Numbered from the stretch's first letter, positions 23,301 to 30,674 are shown. The stretch: 64,000 nucleotides of DNA from Diadema setosum (GCA_033980235.1 CM067062.1:8268400-8332399); one strand, 5' to 3'. Numbers and translations are program-made. The notes: generated by a model not told the origin, from the sequence alone.

Positions 23301-26300
23301 GTTCATTATGCAGTATATATGTATGCATGTATGTGAGTATATAGGTCTTTATGTATAGGCCTTATATGTGTAATAAAAAGAAAACCAAATATACAAGGCA
23401 GAACAGTATAATCGCAATATAAGGACACATAGAAGATTCTCAAGTAAGCCATGCATATGGGTAATCAAACAAATCAATTGAAGAAGTAAAACAATCCCCA
23501 TCAGAACCTATATCGATAGCCATTTTCTACACTACACAATCAGGAAGTGAAAACGAGTTTACTTACATTGTGGACAACTCTCAACCAATATCCAGTTTGT
23601 TGCGGTCAAATATTGGGGCAAGCTGATTTTGGCAATCTTTTGAAATGTCGGAAAACCAAGTTCCCGACAGACCGCCTCAGCAAACTTTTCAGTAAATCCG
23701 TCACCGCAGACATGCATTTTCTGAACGCGTATCTGAACGCAAAACCACGAAGCCTTCAAGAGGAGAACTTTCGGCGATGAGTTTCACAGAAGGCATACTT
23801 TCTGTACCCAAATATCAGAATTATTTCGAGAACATGAACAGAAATCTAGATATGCATAAAATTTTTGTTGCTAATGTTGAAGTATATGACACGAATTCTC
23901 TGCGGAAAATAATTTAAGGGCATACGGTAAAAGTCAATACATTGTGACCTCGACTGTTTGAGATGACTAGATCGAAAAATTTGATATTAACGACTTTATT
24001 GGATGAAATCATGAAATCAGTGCTTATTAGTAATGACGTCAATAATTGAGCTAATTGTTCCAATTTGACAGTAGTACTATACTCGCACGTTCCTTTATTG
24101 ACCTTACGAAAAGAAAATGCATTTATAGTGGCGAAATGCATTTCAGCCGCTTAGAAGCCGGTTCCTTTTCCAGTTTATGTACACAATGTAATGCAACTAC
24201 AGCAGAGTTTTCTTTTGAGTTTTTGTTCCACACTTTGTTTTGCTACCAAGTCTACCTCACATTACGGTAGGCAGGGAAAAGATGGAAAGCCCAACACGTA
24301 GGTTTAACATTTTACTGTAACAAGGACGGAAAAGCATACTTGTTAATTGTTACTATTTGTATAATATATACGATTTTATAGGTCTACATAATTGTTCGGT
24401 TCTTTCCCACGATTTTTAAAGGACAATTCCACCTTTTTATACATTTGGATTGAGTGAATGCAGCAATGTTTGTAGAACACATCAGTGAAAGTTTGGGAAA
24501 AATTGGGCAATCCGTTCAAAAGTTATGAATTTTTAAAGTACCTTCACAGTCACTGCTGGATAAGAAGACTACTAGGGTGTATGATGTCGCATGCATACAA
24601 CGTTATAAGGAAAATATAAAGAAAATTTCACAAAATGTTACTTTTTGAAAAAAAAAAGTGCACATATCCTCGACTAGTCACTGACGTATGCTAATAGAAA
24701 TGCATGTGCTGAATATTATTCTCGGCATTGCGTCGAGTGTAGTGTTTGACGGGGATTTTATCTGAGCTCACGAGTAACGATTCCCAATAATGTAAAAGAA
24801 AAATTTGAGGTGTTACTATAGGGCGCTATTTCAAAATCTAGTGTATAGCATATTACATGAATGTCCATCCATCAATGAACCATAAAAATACTCGAACCAG
24901 ATCATTCAATGAGCAGTGTAGAAAAAAAACTGCAAAGGTATGACGTTTTTATTGTTCTCCTGACTTCTTTGAGTACGACAGTACTTTGTATATGAAATAT
25001 CACCTTCTGATTTTTATCACTATCCAATTACCTGTATTAAATTCTCAGAATAAATAAGTAATCCTTTAAACTTTGATTGGAAAATAGATCCAGTGACATA
25101 TCTTATCTTGTGTGTACTGTCCAATCGTACTACTTTTATTTACTAATGATTGATGATCACTGTTCTCTTTGACGATGTGCTTGTATTATTCGAGTTACAG
25201 TTGATGGGTCAATAAAAACACTTAACAACAAAAAGAACGATGCAAACAAACATAGACTCAAAATGTCACTGTAGTTGTGCTTGAAGGAAGTCCATTGTAT
25301 GTACTTGGACAGTGTCTCACAATTGACATGGAAATTGTTTTAATAGCTTTACAACTGACACTCTCTTTTCTGTTCCATTCTGTTTCTGTTCCTTAAGTTC
25401 CTTTTTTGAATGCCACGAAGAAGTTGTTTGTCATAGCAAATATTTTCGTGAAGGAAATTTTTTATCAAAATCTGAGCACAACATATTACATTTAATAACA
25501 TATATTTTTTTTGATTCAGTTCAATTTTATTTATTTTACATTTGCTAAAAAGTATAAAAAAACACAAATTGCACATTACGTTTACATTGGAAACAAGAGG
25601 AATAATGCAAAAAGATATACTTAGCATGCGTGGGAATAAACAAAAAAGACCATATAGGACATATCAAAGCCGATTCCCTTACAGATGAAAAGGCTACAAA
25701 TTGCAATCAAAAATATTCATTTTAAGAGTAGATCTATACGATTAGAAATTATACACATAAGACATATAGACAAAATACACACAAAAGACAACAAAACAAA
25801 ACAAAAAGGCAAATATCCCAAGAATTATTCAGCTGCACTTTTGGAATAAAAACATTCTATATTTACGTTTGAAAGATGAGAGTATAGGACATTCTTTGAT
25901 AATAGCAGGTAACTCATTCCAGCACTTAGCTCCAATATATCTAATTGTAGTCTTTGAAGACTTTGGTAAAAGGATAAACATATGTTATTAGCCCATCTGG
26001 GGCCCGTTTCACAAAACTTGTCATCAGTAACAAGTTGTCATAGATGTGACAAGCTACTGAAATCCTTGCATCTGATTGGCTGAGAGCAAATTTGTCATAG
26101 AAATGTGGCAGTTGTCACTGATAACAAGTTTCATGAAACGGACCCCTAACTATGAACTGCACTATTTTGGATGAATGACTTATGGAAGGTTACAGGTAAA
26201 ACGCCTATAAAATACTAAAACGTAAATATGGCCACTTGTAATTGCACTATTTGATTAATTTCTAAAACATTGGACTCAAAGTTAAGTCTAAAGAAATTCT

Positions 26301-27658
26301 GAAATAATGGACAACCTGACGAGTTCGGCTCTCTCGTATAACATGCTAGATATCCAGGCTCTGCGAGAAGCAATAAAAAACCTCACGATAAACTCCTGAT
26401 AAATTTGATAATTTGATGATAATCACCACAATAACAATGCCTTGTTCACCAACTTTACCTCTTCCGTGATAACATAGTTCTTCAGGATCTGCCATTGTTA
26501 TTACCCAAGCATTGTCAAATACACACCTACAGTCACCACTAAAATGCTAAACAGCATGTGTTTGTGTTTGCAATTTGCATTTGTGTTTGCAAAAATTGTT
26601 TATGTTTTTTTCTTAATTATAACCAGCTTTCTTCAAACGAAAACTTACATCAAGGCAAAATAGAATTGTAATTGAGAACCTATTGGTAACCTTTACTTAG
26701 CCATCGTGGCAATAATCCTGACTCAGAAAAGAGCTACACTTCTGTATCTTGGAATGTTTATCGGCCAAGCAGTCTCGACGTGATAAAAGACAATCCTAGC
26801 AGTTTGTGTTTACGAGCTCTCCAAAGTTTTGCATGCTACTCCCAATTTCATGCTGTGATATTTAGTAGGGAGGATAATTATGATTCTTACATTATGTCGT
26901 TCGAGGAATACTAGTTACCTGTTAAACATGAAGCGTTGACACTGACGCTGATTGGATAATGTCCTCTATATAGGGCCAGATCCTTAGTAGTGTGTAGTCT
27001 TAGCGTAAGTTTGTGATTGAGTGAGAAGATTGGCGGAGATATGTCGCGATTCCGAAGCTCAGCCACGCTTTTTGTTGTCGATATTTCATCCTCTGCACTT
27101 ACGTTCGCATTTTGTACAGACTGCAGCCATATTACTATCCTCTGATCGTCTGGTGCGACGAACTCCCAACTTTTGGCAAGAAGATCAAACTCGTAATCTA
27201 CTCTTAGATTCATGGAGAGAGGAGCTTTCTTCGAACAGTCGAGATGGTGAGCTGCAATCAATGGGTGAAAACAGATTCATTATTTCATTAAAGGGAATTT
27301 GATCCCCATATTTTCATATGCGCATCGACAGCATACCAGGTGTGTGATTGATACAACGAAAACAGATTGCTTTCCTTCGGGCAAGTATGTACGGTTTGAC
27401 AAGAATAGGTACAACCTTGTCAAAACAGAGTATGCTGATTATTTGATTATCTTCTTTTTTTTCAGTCTTGGCAAAATGGTATATAAACTCGGAGATTGCC
27501 AGGATATAAAACCGATGAAATTGTTTCAGTTTTTTAAACATTAATGGTAGAAGAGTTTGAGACACAGGGATATACTCACTGGATAGTTCCGATGAATTTG
27601 GCAGGGCTAGAGATAGCAATACTATTACAGGCGTCCACCTGGTCAATCGGATAGCCAT
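6901..27658 (-). CDS. SRCR-WSC-CCP type I membrane receptor, nine exons, 798 aa
   Basis: Joining nine minus-strand exons (27658-27580, 27251-26919, 23767-23567, 20512-20435, 19143-18880, 17223-16990, 15598-15377, 9469-9352, 7768-6901) gives 2397 nt: 798 codons plus TGA. Domains by residue: signal peptide 1-26, CUB-like 27-137, SRCR 138-230, WSC 231-318, CCP 319-396, CCP 397-470, transmembrane helix about 480-503, cytoplasmic tail 510-798. All ectodomain exons begin and end in phase 1, as expected for shuffled extracellular modules; only the helix-to-tail junction is phase 2. The first ATG has a good context (GCC before, G after). SRCR, WSC and CCP modules bind proteins or glycans, and echinoderms have expanded SRCR families linked to immunity; a surface recognition receptor is the likely role (inference). 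An additional phase 1-1 exon in the long introns cannot be excluded. I recognise no named orthologue. Confidence 0.87.
7769..9351 (-). other. Receptor intron 8
   Basis: No exon recognised. It contains a GT-rich stretch near 8325-8350, several A/T runs, and a LINE-like 3' end at about 9060-9205 on the plus strand. Confidence 0.6.
9060..9205 (+). mobile_element. Possible LINE 3' end
   Basis: AT-rich 3'-UTR-like sequence ending TTGATGGAAATGAAAATAAA and TTTGAATCTTGA. This resembles 3' termini of CR1/L2-type LINEs, but no coding remnant is attached. Confidence 0.35.
9352..9469 (-). CDS. Receptor exon 8: transmembrane helix
   Basis: 118 bp between acceptor TTTCACAG and donor GTAAGC, phase 1 in and phase 2 out. 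It encodes HKRE, then FILISLAVSFVAFIMLLHI, then a basic stop-transfer YLHWRKK. The A that opens exon 9 completes the split Lys codon, so the join to the tail is exact. Confidence 0.85.
9745..9769. repeat. Poly-C run of 25
   Basis: A homopolymer flanked on the left by G-rich GTGGGGGAGGGGG, inside receptor intron 7. Runs like this recur in the window, often at ends of small repeats (10931-10944, 55445-55457, 60493-60507). Confidence 0.9.
10236..10586. mobile_element. Fold-back MITE (GGGATGGTATAG family), copy 2
   Basis: Same element as 6421-6803, same orientation, with the same inner mirrored blocks. Its ends read GATCGTATAG and CTACGATC, so the terminal bases differ from copy 1 but are still inverted relative to each other. 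It lies in receptor intron 7. Confidence 0.85.
10973..10990 (+). other. Primer-binding site resembling tRNA-Pro
   Basis: TGGGGGCTTGTCCGGGAG differs at two of 18 positions from the tRNA-Pro primer-binding site used by many retroelements. Its place about 415 bp upstream of gag fits a 5' leader. The 5' LTR should end just left of 10973; its limits were not found. Confidence 0.6.
11407..11832 (+). pseudogene. Gypsy gag, N-terminal part
   Basis: It starts at ATG 11407 (MADFDVEEFLGQDLTV) and runs about 142 codons: a small alpha-helical head, then a strongly charged coiled-coil-like stretch rich in Glu, Arg and Lys (about residues 75-125). It is cut at 11833 by the TTAA-flanked MITE; the reading frame resumes on the far side. 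Confidence 0.85.
11833..12197. mobile_element. Palindromic TTAA-flanked MITE inserted in gag
   Basis: A 357-bp body (11837-12193) is a nearly perfect inverted repeat. Arms of about 165 bp start AGGGGAAGGCTAGTAACTGA and enclose a short loop near 12003-12027. It is flanked on both sides by TTAA (11833-11836 and 12194-12197), the target duplication of Kolobok and piggyBac elements. The arms give almost identical open frames on both strands, which are an effect of symmetry and not genes. With the body and one TTAA left out, the gag frame is continuous across the site. Confidence 0.92.
12198..12956 (+). pseudogene. Gypsy gag, C-terminal part with zinc knuckle
   Basis: It opens with a conserved gag segment (MPKFDEKDLD), meets a stop at about 12232, then carries frameshifts. 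From about 12387 the frame is open to 12956 with LREIILEECKYCMAVDVRTH and ADSYKLTHKGK, typical of SCAN-like gypsy capsids. A nucleocapsid knuckle follows (ICYYCKSEGYVKTQCPK), with the zinc-binding His replaced by Tyr. Confidence 0.8.
12957..13320 (+). pseudogene. Gypsy aspartic protease remnant
   Basis: ILRDTGATQTLL around 13030-13065 is the retroviral-type aspartic protease active site. LLGNDLAGG around 13242-13270 matches the second conserved block. An in-frame stop after LLVID breaks the domain. Confidence 0.75.
13820..14548 (+). pseudogene. Gypsy reverse transcriptase remnant
   Basis: Pieces in different frames: IKQHPYRLHPDK (about 13840), then SSWSSPIVLVPKPDGS and CIDFRKVNAVT (13960-14045), YVSKIDLMKRYWQVPLS (14105-14160), CLDDVLVYSSSW (14260-14295) and a connection segment with ELLRFLGNF. 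The catalytic YXDD motif is CLDD here, and roughly 15-20 codons before it are missing. Beyond 14548 the similarity stops. Confidence 0.85.
14643..14849. repeat. Two-copy tandem repeat, ~108 and ~99 bp
   Basis: Units at 14643-14750 and 14751-14849 both start CGCACGTA and carry GTCATGAATATTCATATACA, TTGTTCGTCTGCACCAACCA and GTGTCAAAGGCG. The second lacks about 9 bp. It lies directly downstream of the gypsy relic and could be part of a decayed LTR, which is not shown. Confidence 0.85.
14850..15376. other. Intron sequence with possible polypurine tract and LTR start
   Basis: A G/A-rich GTGGGGGAGATA at 15183-15194 is followed by TGTCATGAATATGCATATTG, like a polypurine tract next to an LTR beginning with TG. 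The same GTCATGAATAT motif occurs in the tandem repeat at 14643-14849. This may be a remnant of the gypsy 3' end. Confidence 0.25.
15377..15598 (-). CDS. Receptor exon 7: CCP/sushi domain
   Basis: 222 bp, phase 1-1, donor GTATGG. The acceptor CTGCAAG follows a long CT tract. It encodes FCDHPGNVSNGEWDS, TLTCNDNYVINGSATIRC and GWNASIPTC, a complete four-cysteine CCP closely related to exon 6, pointing to tandem module duplication. A second acceptor (CCCCTAG) would shorten the linker but break the phase. Confidence 0.9.
15599..16499 (-). other. Receptor intron 6, left part
   Basis: AT-rich. No exon or element recognised apart from short TTA/A runs near 16340-16360. Confidence 0.5.
16500..16970. 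repeat. Diverged tandem repeat with DR1 motifs
   Basis: Three degenerate units share 'TTGACCC.G.CTGTGACCTTTGACCTTG..GT...CTTC', 'CCAAGTTTGGTTACAAA' and 'ATGGATCAAAAGTT'. Each carries the same TGACCTTTGACCT (16535, 16668, 16823). The block ends in ACGGACGGACAGACG. It fills the intron between the two CCP exons, almost up to exon 6. Confidence 0.75.
16990..17223 (-). CDS. Receptor exon 6: CCP/sushi domain
   Basis: 234 bp between acceptor TTTGTAG and donor GTGAGG, phase 1-1. The four CCP cysteines and the conserved Trp are present: FCDKLGIVQNGKWDS, TLVCEKGYAIIGNATLRC and VWNSASPSC. CCP modules mediate protein binding in complement-related and adhesion proteins. Confidence 0.9.
17265..17299. repeat. 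(CA)n microsatellite
   Basis: About 17 CA units immediately intronic to CCP exon 6 (about 40 bp beyond its acceptor). Confidence 0.95.
17320..17700. repeat. Degenerate minisatellite based on GTTCGTTxxTCCGAAAATG
   Basis: Variants of 'GTTCGTTGATCTGAA', 'GTTTGTTAGTCCAAAGG', 'TTCGTTTGTCCGAAAATGA' recur every 20-40 bp. This is a diverged satellite-like tract in receptor intron 5. Confidence 0.7.
17701..18298 (-). other. Receptor intron 5, middle part, with hairpin
   Basis: No exon recognised. It includes a short perfect-looking hairpin at 17894-17931 (listed separately). Confidence 0.5.
17894..17931. other. Compact DNA hairpin, 15-bp stem
   Basis: TGAGCCATGCGTTTGG is followed after a 7-nt spacer by its reverse complement with one G-T mismatch. 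The stem is too short for a metazoan pre-miRNA. It may be a residue of a fold-back element or a structured intronic RNA. Confidence 0.7.
18299..18430. mobile_element. Truncated TTAA-type MITE
   Basis: TTAA is followed by AGGTACTGTTTACCATTGGG and 'AGCAGTGATTTATAAAATGTTCAAGATATC'-like sequence, resembling dispersed repeats of marine invertebrates. No matching right end was found, so it is probably truncated. Confidence 0.4.
18470..18550. repeat. Telomere-like degenerate CCTAAC repeat
   Basis: A run of CCTAATCC, CCTAACCC, CCTAACCCTAAACCTAACG variants, preceded by GGGCAATTGCCCC palindromes. It resembles an interstitial telomeric-type tract in intron 5 but is too degenerate to be certain. Confidence 0.55.
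18551..18879 (-). other. Receptor intron 5, right end
   Basis: AT-rich, with nothing recognised before the WSC exon donor. Confidence 0.4.
18880..19143 (-). CDS. Receptor exon 5: WSC domain
   Basis: 264 bp between acceptor TTCTCGCAG and donor GTAAGT, phase 1-1. It reads EPGYLGCFES, then IECATMCRGLAFDVAVI and LECVCMSSE, with six cysteines spaced as in WSC domains (putative carbohydrate-binding modules). A partial copy of its acceptor and first codons lies at 26315-26360. Confidence 0.82.
19144..19757 (-). other. Receptor intron 4, left part
   Basis: No exon or element recognised. A small hairpin-like AAGGAGTC...CTTTT pair lies near 19508-19530. Confidence 0.4.
19758..20209. mobile_element. 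Pogo/Tigger-like MITE with TA target duplication
   Basis: The terminal inverted repeats CAGTTCGACCTCGATTAT(G/C)C, 24 bp with one mismatch, are flanked by TA on both sides (19756-19757 and 20210-20211). CAGT...CTCGATTATCCGG ends are characteristic of pogo-type Tc1/mariner elements. The 452-bp body has no transposase. It sits in receptor intron 4. Confidence 0.92.
20435..20512 (-). CDS. Receptor exon 4: C-terminal part of SRCR domain
   Basis: 78 bp between acceptor TTTCACAG and donor GTAAGT, phase 1-1. It encodes VMDCSRPIDICPSEKALKLKC, which supplies the last three cysteines of the SRCR fold ('L..C....C.HSED.GV.C'). Its phase and content fit directly after exon 3. Confidence 0.82.
20513..22575 (-). 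other. Receptor intron 3, left part
   Basis: No exon with homology. Noted: a GC-rich GCGGACGCAGCGGCGGACGC patch at about 21480-21530 and several A-runs. Open frames at 20719-21049 lack homology and codon structure. Confidence 0.45.
22576..22927. repeat. Fold-back of degenerate ACGAGTCATAC units
   Basis: The left arm repeats ACGAGTCATA/CATGAGTCATAC variants every 20-25 bp. The right arm holds the same units reversed (GTATGACTCGTGGCC, GTGTCAGCCTCGTGGG). The whole is a fold-back built of a short satellite, inside receptor intron 3. Confidence 0.75.
22928..23566 (-). other. Receptor intron 3, right part
   Basis: AT-rich, with nothing recognised. A TATAGGCCT-type motif lies near 23350-23362. Confidence 0.4.
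23567..23767 (-). CDS. Receptor exon 3: N-terminal half of SRCR domain
   Basis: 201 bp, phase 1 in and out, donor GTAAGT. It encodes VQIRVQKMHVCGDGF followed by AVCRELGFP, matching the SRCR pattern 'VEV..G.WGTVCDDGF..A.VVCRQLGF'. The acceptor (CGAAAG) is weak, but an in-frame TGA lies nine codons further upstream, so the exon must start close to here. Confidence 0.82.
23768..24415 (-). other. Receptor intron 2, left part
   Basis: No exon or element recognised; frames at 23914-24270 lack homology. Confidence 0.4.
24416..24545. mobile_element. Truncated TTAA-type MITE (AGGACAATTCCACC family)
   Basis: TTAA (24416-24419) is followed by AGGACAATTCCACCTTTTTA and a body with GAAAGTTTGGGAAAAATTGG. 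This matches the style of dispersed marine-invertebrate repeats. No mirrored right end was found nearby. Confidence 0.45.
24546..25504 (-). other. Receptor intron 2, middle part
   Basis: AT-rich sequence, nothing recognised. Confidence 0.4.
25505..25998 (-). mobile_element. LINE 3' fragment (CR1-like)
   Basis: On the minus strand it encodes the end of a LINE reverse transcriptase: SSKTTIRYIGAKCWNELP and SSFKRKYRMFLFQKCS then stop (about 25980 to 25833). This matches the '..SI.Y.G...WN.LP..IK....F+..L' C-terminus of CR1/Jockey-type elements. A 3' UTR runs to AAATAAATAAAATTGAACTG near 25510. The upstream part is interrupted by the MITE at 25999-26146. Confidence 0.8.
25999..26146. mobile_element. 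Small MITE with GGGGCCCGTTTCA ends
   Basis: A 148-bp element. The left end GGGGCCCGTTTCACAAAACT is mirrored by the right end (GGGGTCCGTTTCATGAAACT on the other strand), and inner TTGTCATAG/CTATGACAA blocks are inverted too. It splits the minus-strand LINE fragment. Confidence 0.85.
26147..26314 (-). other. Flank of the split LINE, unassigned
   Basis: This should be upstream LINE sequence on the minus strand if the MITE landed inside it. A few residues before the MITE fit a LINE loosely, but the frame is broken. Confidence 0.3.
26315..26360 (-). pseudogene. Remnant of a second WSC exon
   Basis: Minus-strand TTCTCGCAG followed by AGCCTGGATATCTAGCATGT nearly repeats the acceptor and first codons of the WSC exon (TTCTCGCAG, AACCTGGATATTTAGGATGC), encoding EPGYLAC beside EPGYLGC. 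The phase is the same, but the resemblance fades after about 25 bp and no domain follows. Confidence 0.5.
26361..26918 (-). other. Receptor intron 2, right part
   Basis: Nothing recognised except a short TGTGTTTGCAATTTGCAT repetition near 26563-26600. Confidence 0.4.
26919..27251 (-). CDS. Receptor exon 2: CUB-like domain
   Basis: The acceptor is ATTGCAG and the donor GTAACT, phase 1 at both ends, 333 bp. About 110 residues start near a Cys (HHLDCSKK) and end near another (SVNASC), with alternating hydrophobic beta-strand patterns such as RIVIWLQSV and HKLTLRLHTT. This resembles a divergent CUB fold, but only two cysteines are clear, so another beta-sandwich is possible. Confidence 0.75.
27580..27658 (-). 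CDS. Receptor exon 1: start codon and signal peptide
   Basis: It encodes MAIRLTRWTPVIVLLSLALP and a few more residues: a basic n-region, a hydrophobic core (VIVLLSLALP) and a small-residue cleavage area. The donor is GTGAGT, phase 1. Reading continues past the donor in genomic DNA, but without homology. Confidence 0.85.
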
Positions 27659-27763
27659 GGCTTCTTCTTAAAGTTTTTATTCCAGTTCACACGTCGGTAA
27701 GAGCATCAGCTGAGGAGTTATTTCCCCAATTGAAATTAGTATTCAAGATTGTTAGAAGCGGCA

Positions 27764-27771
27764 TTTTTATA
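27764..27771 (-). promoter_or_regulatory. TATA box of the receptor gene
   Basis: On the minus strand the sequence reads GTATAAAAATGCC about 105 bp upstream of the ATG, placing a start site near 27740 and a 5' UTR of about 75 nt. An E-box CACGTG lies further upstream near 27919-27924. The position is right; function is inferred. Confidence 0.5.
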
Positions 27772-29002
27772 CGAACAAACGGCACATCATGTCACCTAAC
27801 AGTGAATGTAACTTGGTCAAGTAAGGCCTATACGTCTATTACAAAGACAAGTCAGACATTGCTATGATCTTCGCCGCTCTCTTTCCCTGATGGAAAGAGA
27901 AAGTTGTCTCATGTGGTCACGTGGCGTGATAAAGGACTTTTGCTTCGAGAAAATGAAAGCGAAATTCCACTCACAGTTCAAGATTACTTAAATGCGCATT
28001 ATACTCTGACAGCGGGCAAAGCGCAGAGAGTTTTAGAACTGGGTTTCACATGGTACAGATCGCTTCTGTACTTCTTTTGTGTTCTATTGTGGAAGAAAAT
28101 GTATGTATACGTGTAAATATAATGTCCATTTTATACAAAGCTCTGGTGATTAAGCACCGAATTTTTTTTTAAGAGCAAATTAATGTTATTGACAAAAGAA
28201 ACCCAGATATCCAAAGTTTGAAATACATAACTTTTTATTCAAATAATCAATATGTTTTATTACAAGCCCTTTAGATCACATATTCAGTTGATTTCATATT
28301 TCTAGCAAAAACTTATGATTGATCAGGTTAATCAAATAATAAAAAGTAGGCCCTATTGTTCATTTGAAGAAATAAGTCGTAATTTCTGTAGTTGTATCAC
28401 ATTCTGTAATTGGAAAGAGATTATACATAAAAAAAAAGTGCACACTACCAAGTCCTTTGACCTTAAGAATACTGTTTCAATCTGACGTCAAATGAGCGTT
28501 TATTCCATTAGCTCATAATAAAAACAGTTGCCTTATGTAACAGAACATGACAATGCTATGTCATGCCATTTTAATATAGGTCTTACGAATATCTGAGTAT
28601 GACTATAATTCCACATTGGCTGGAAGGTTATATTGTTCTGATTGTCTTTTTAACGTATTTCCTGCATTTAAAGCTTCTTAATTTTGTACAAGGGGAACAG
28701 TCCAATAGATATCGTTATTGATAATTCTATGTCTTCAGTTTTTTTGGTGTAATATGAATCATGACAATTCATTGTGGATCTCCCATAAGAAAAAAAAAGT
28801 CACGGATTTCTGGATTTCTGGATTTCAAGAGGTACAGGGAATGCAATAGTAATATAGTTATAGTATTTGAAAGAAAATATCACTGTTATCCCTAGTTACT
28901 GTACACCAAGGTTGTCTAATATCGTTATGATCGACTTTCCGGGAGAGGCCGCTATCTCTATCTATTACGTAATCGCTGAGGATTCCCACACACTAGTTTT
29001 CA
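27772..29002. other. Upstream flank of the receptor gene
   Basis: Probable promoter-distal region. It holds an E-box (CACGTG, ~27919), two A-runs followed by GTGCAC or GTCACG (28430, 28790), and a triplicated GGATTTCTG near 28805. No exon recognised. Confidence 0.45.
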
Positions 29003-29003
29003 G

Positions 29004-29037
<34 letters not shown>

Positions 29038-29424
29038 GTTAGAGGAGCGTTATTCACATATGAATATTTGCGCCTTCATCTGCGTGATATCATTATTTTG
29101 CATTAAATTAATTTCTCAGAAAATAAACTATATACTTAACAATTATCTTTAGGCGCGGTAGCTGTCTGCTGTCATACGGTTAAGGCAGATAAGTCCTGGT
29201 GCATGTTGGTGACAAACTGAAATAATTGTTGTTGTTGTGTTTGAGGCGCGTCATTTGCATATGAATACTCGCGCCTTCATCTTCGTAATATCATTCTTTG
29301 CATATAATTAATTTCTCAGAAAATAAACTATACACTTAATTATTTTTAGGCGCGGTATCTGTCTGCTGTCATACGGTTAAGGCAGATAAGTCCTGATGCA
29401 TGTTGGTGACAAACTAAAATAAAA
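29003..29424. repeat. Tandem duplication of ~200 bp with (TTG)n
   Basis: Two units (about 29003-29225 and 29226-29424) each start with TTG repeats (11 or more versus 4) and share GAGGCGCGTCATTTGCATATG, TTAATTTCTCAGAAAATAAA, and CTGCTGTCATACGGTTAAGG. The longer TTG run shows microsatellite growth in one copy. Confidence 0.9.
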
Positions 29425-29716
29425 GCAGGTTTACCCTTCCTCTAAGCCGCGGCCATTGTCTTTTTTTCCCTGCAATAAAAAATAATAAACAAATTAAAAA
29501 TGAAAAAAAAAAAGTGTGTTTCCAAGAGAGAGGGAGAGAGGGATGGGAGGAGTTTTACTATATCCAGTTATTGCACGACGCACAGAGTTGGCATTTCGCC
29601 TGCTATGACTTCATGGTCCCACCTTAGCATCGATGTTCTTTTTTTTTTTTATTCAATCATTATTTTAACACAAATAGATCACTGAACATACTCTTGACCA
29701 CAAAATATTATTATAT

Positions 29717-30236
29717 AAGCTACGACATTACGGGATTCGGGGTACTGCGCTTGCACGGTTTGAAAATTATTTGTTATGTAGAAAACAATTTTGTTTCCTT
29801 TGATTCAGTATCCTCCAATACATTACCTGTAACACGTGCAGTCCCCCAGGGTTCAATCTTAGGTCCATAATTGTTTCTAATCTACATTAATGATATTTCA
29901 AACTCATCATCCATGTTACAGTATATATCATTTGCTGATGATACAAATGTGTTTTACTCACATACTGACCTAAACCACCTACCTTTTCCCCCTACCCTTC
30001 CCCCTTTCTCTATCCCTTATTCTATCCAGAGTAGCTAAGTATAGGGTCTCCATACAGTCAAGCCTCGGCTTATTTTGGAGACCCTTCTGTTTAAGTCCCT
30101 AAGCTGTCTGTATTTGTTTTATTTTATACTTAAACTATGTGGCGATATACTGTTTGTCATAAATGATTTGTACAAAAACATATCTGATGTAACGGAATTA
30201 AGCAGAAATATATCAAATCAAATCAAATCAAATCAA
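29717..30236 (+). mobile_element. LINE fragment with RT core and (CAAAT)n tail
   Basis: Decayed RT: RHYGIRGTALARFENYLL, then VPQGSILGP, LIYINDISNS and FADDT (29925-29945), with frame breaks. After about 29975 it jumps to a 3' UTR, so the C-terminal coding part is deleted. It ends in TATCAAATCAAATCAAATCA (30211-30236). Confidence 0.85.
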
Positions 30237-30269
30237 GCATAGCTCTGAAATATCTCTAAAACATGAAAA

Positions 30270-30674
30270 TTGATCATTGCAATACAGCATGAATATGACG
30301 GGCTCCCAAACCCAACGCATTTATGTACAATAGTTACTCAAGACAAAATACACAGAATTATTAGGTTTCTGTACGAGCATGTCATCTTCTTCACGACATG
30401 GTTTGGTGGGTCTTATGAAAATTTAGCTAAGAAAATAGAAATAAGTGAAAATGATGCTTACACCATCATGAAAGGAAAAGCTGATAAATCATTTTTCATG
30501 TTACCTGTGACGTGGATTAAAGTACATAGTATTTTTCTTTCTTTGAACGCAAATAAGGGATGTGATGACATCCCAGTAGGAGTTATAGTTGATGCTGCTC
30601 GGTACATAGCTCAGCCTTCAGCAATACACCATAAATTTATCATTATCATGTGGCGTATTTCCTGATGCGCTTAA
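30270..30674 (+). pseudogene. LINE fragment: pre-RT and RT block 0-1 (left half)
   Basis: The frame encodes GGSYENLAKKIEISENDAYT, SFFMLPVT, KGCDDIPVGVIVDAARYIA, then PDALK. This is the region just N-terminal to the RT palm in CR1-like LINEs ('LAKKI....T..SFF..P.T..EV..I...K..GCDDIP...IK'). It is cut at TTAA (30671-30674) by a 1.7-kb element; RT block 1 resumes at 32401. Confidence 0.8.
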
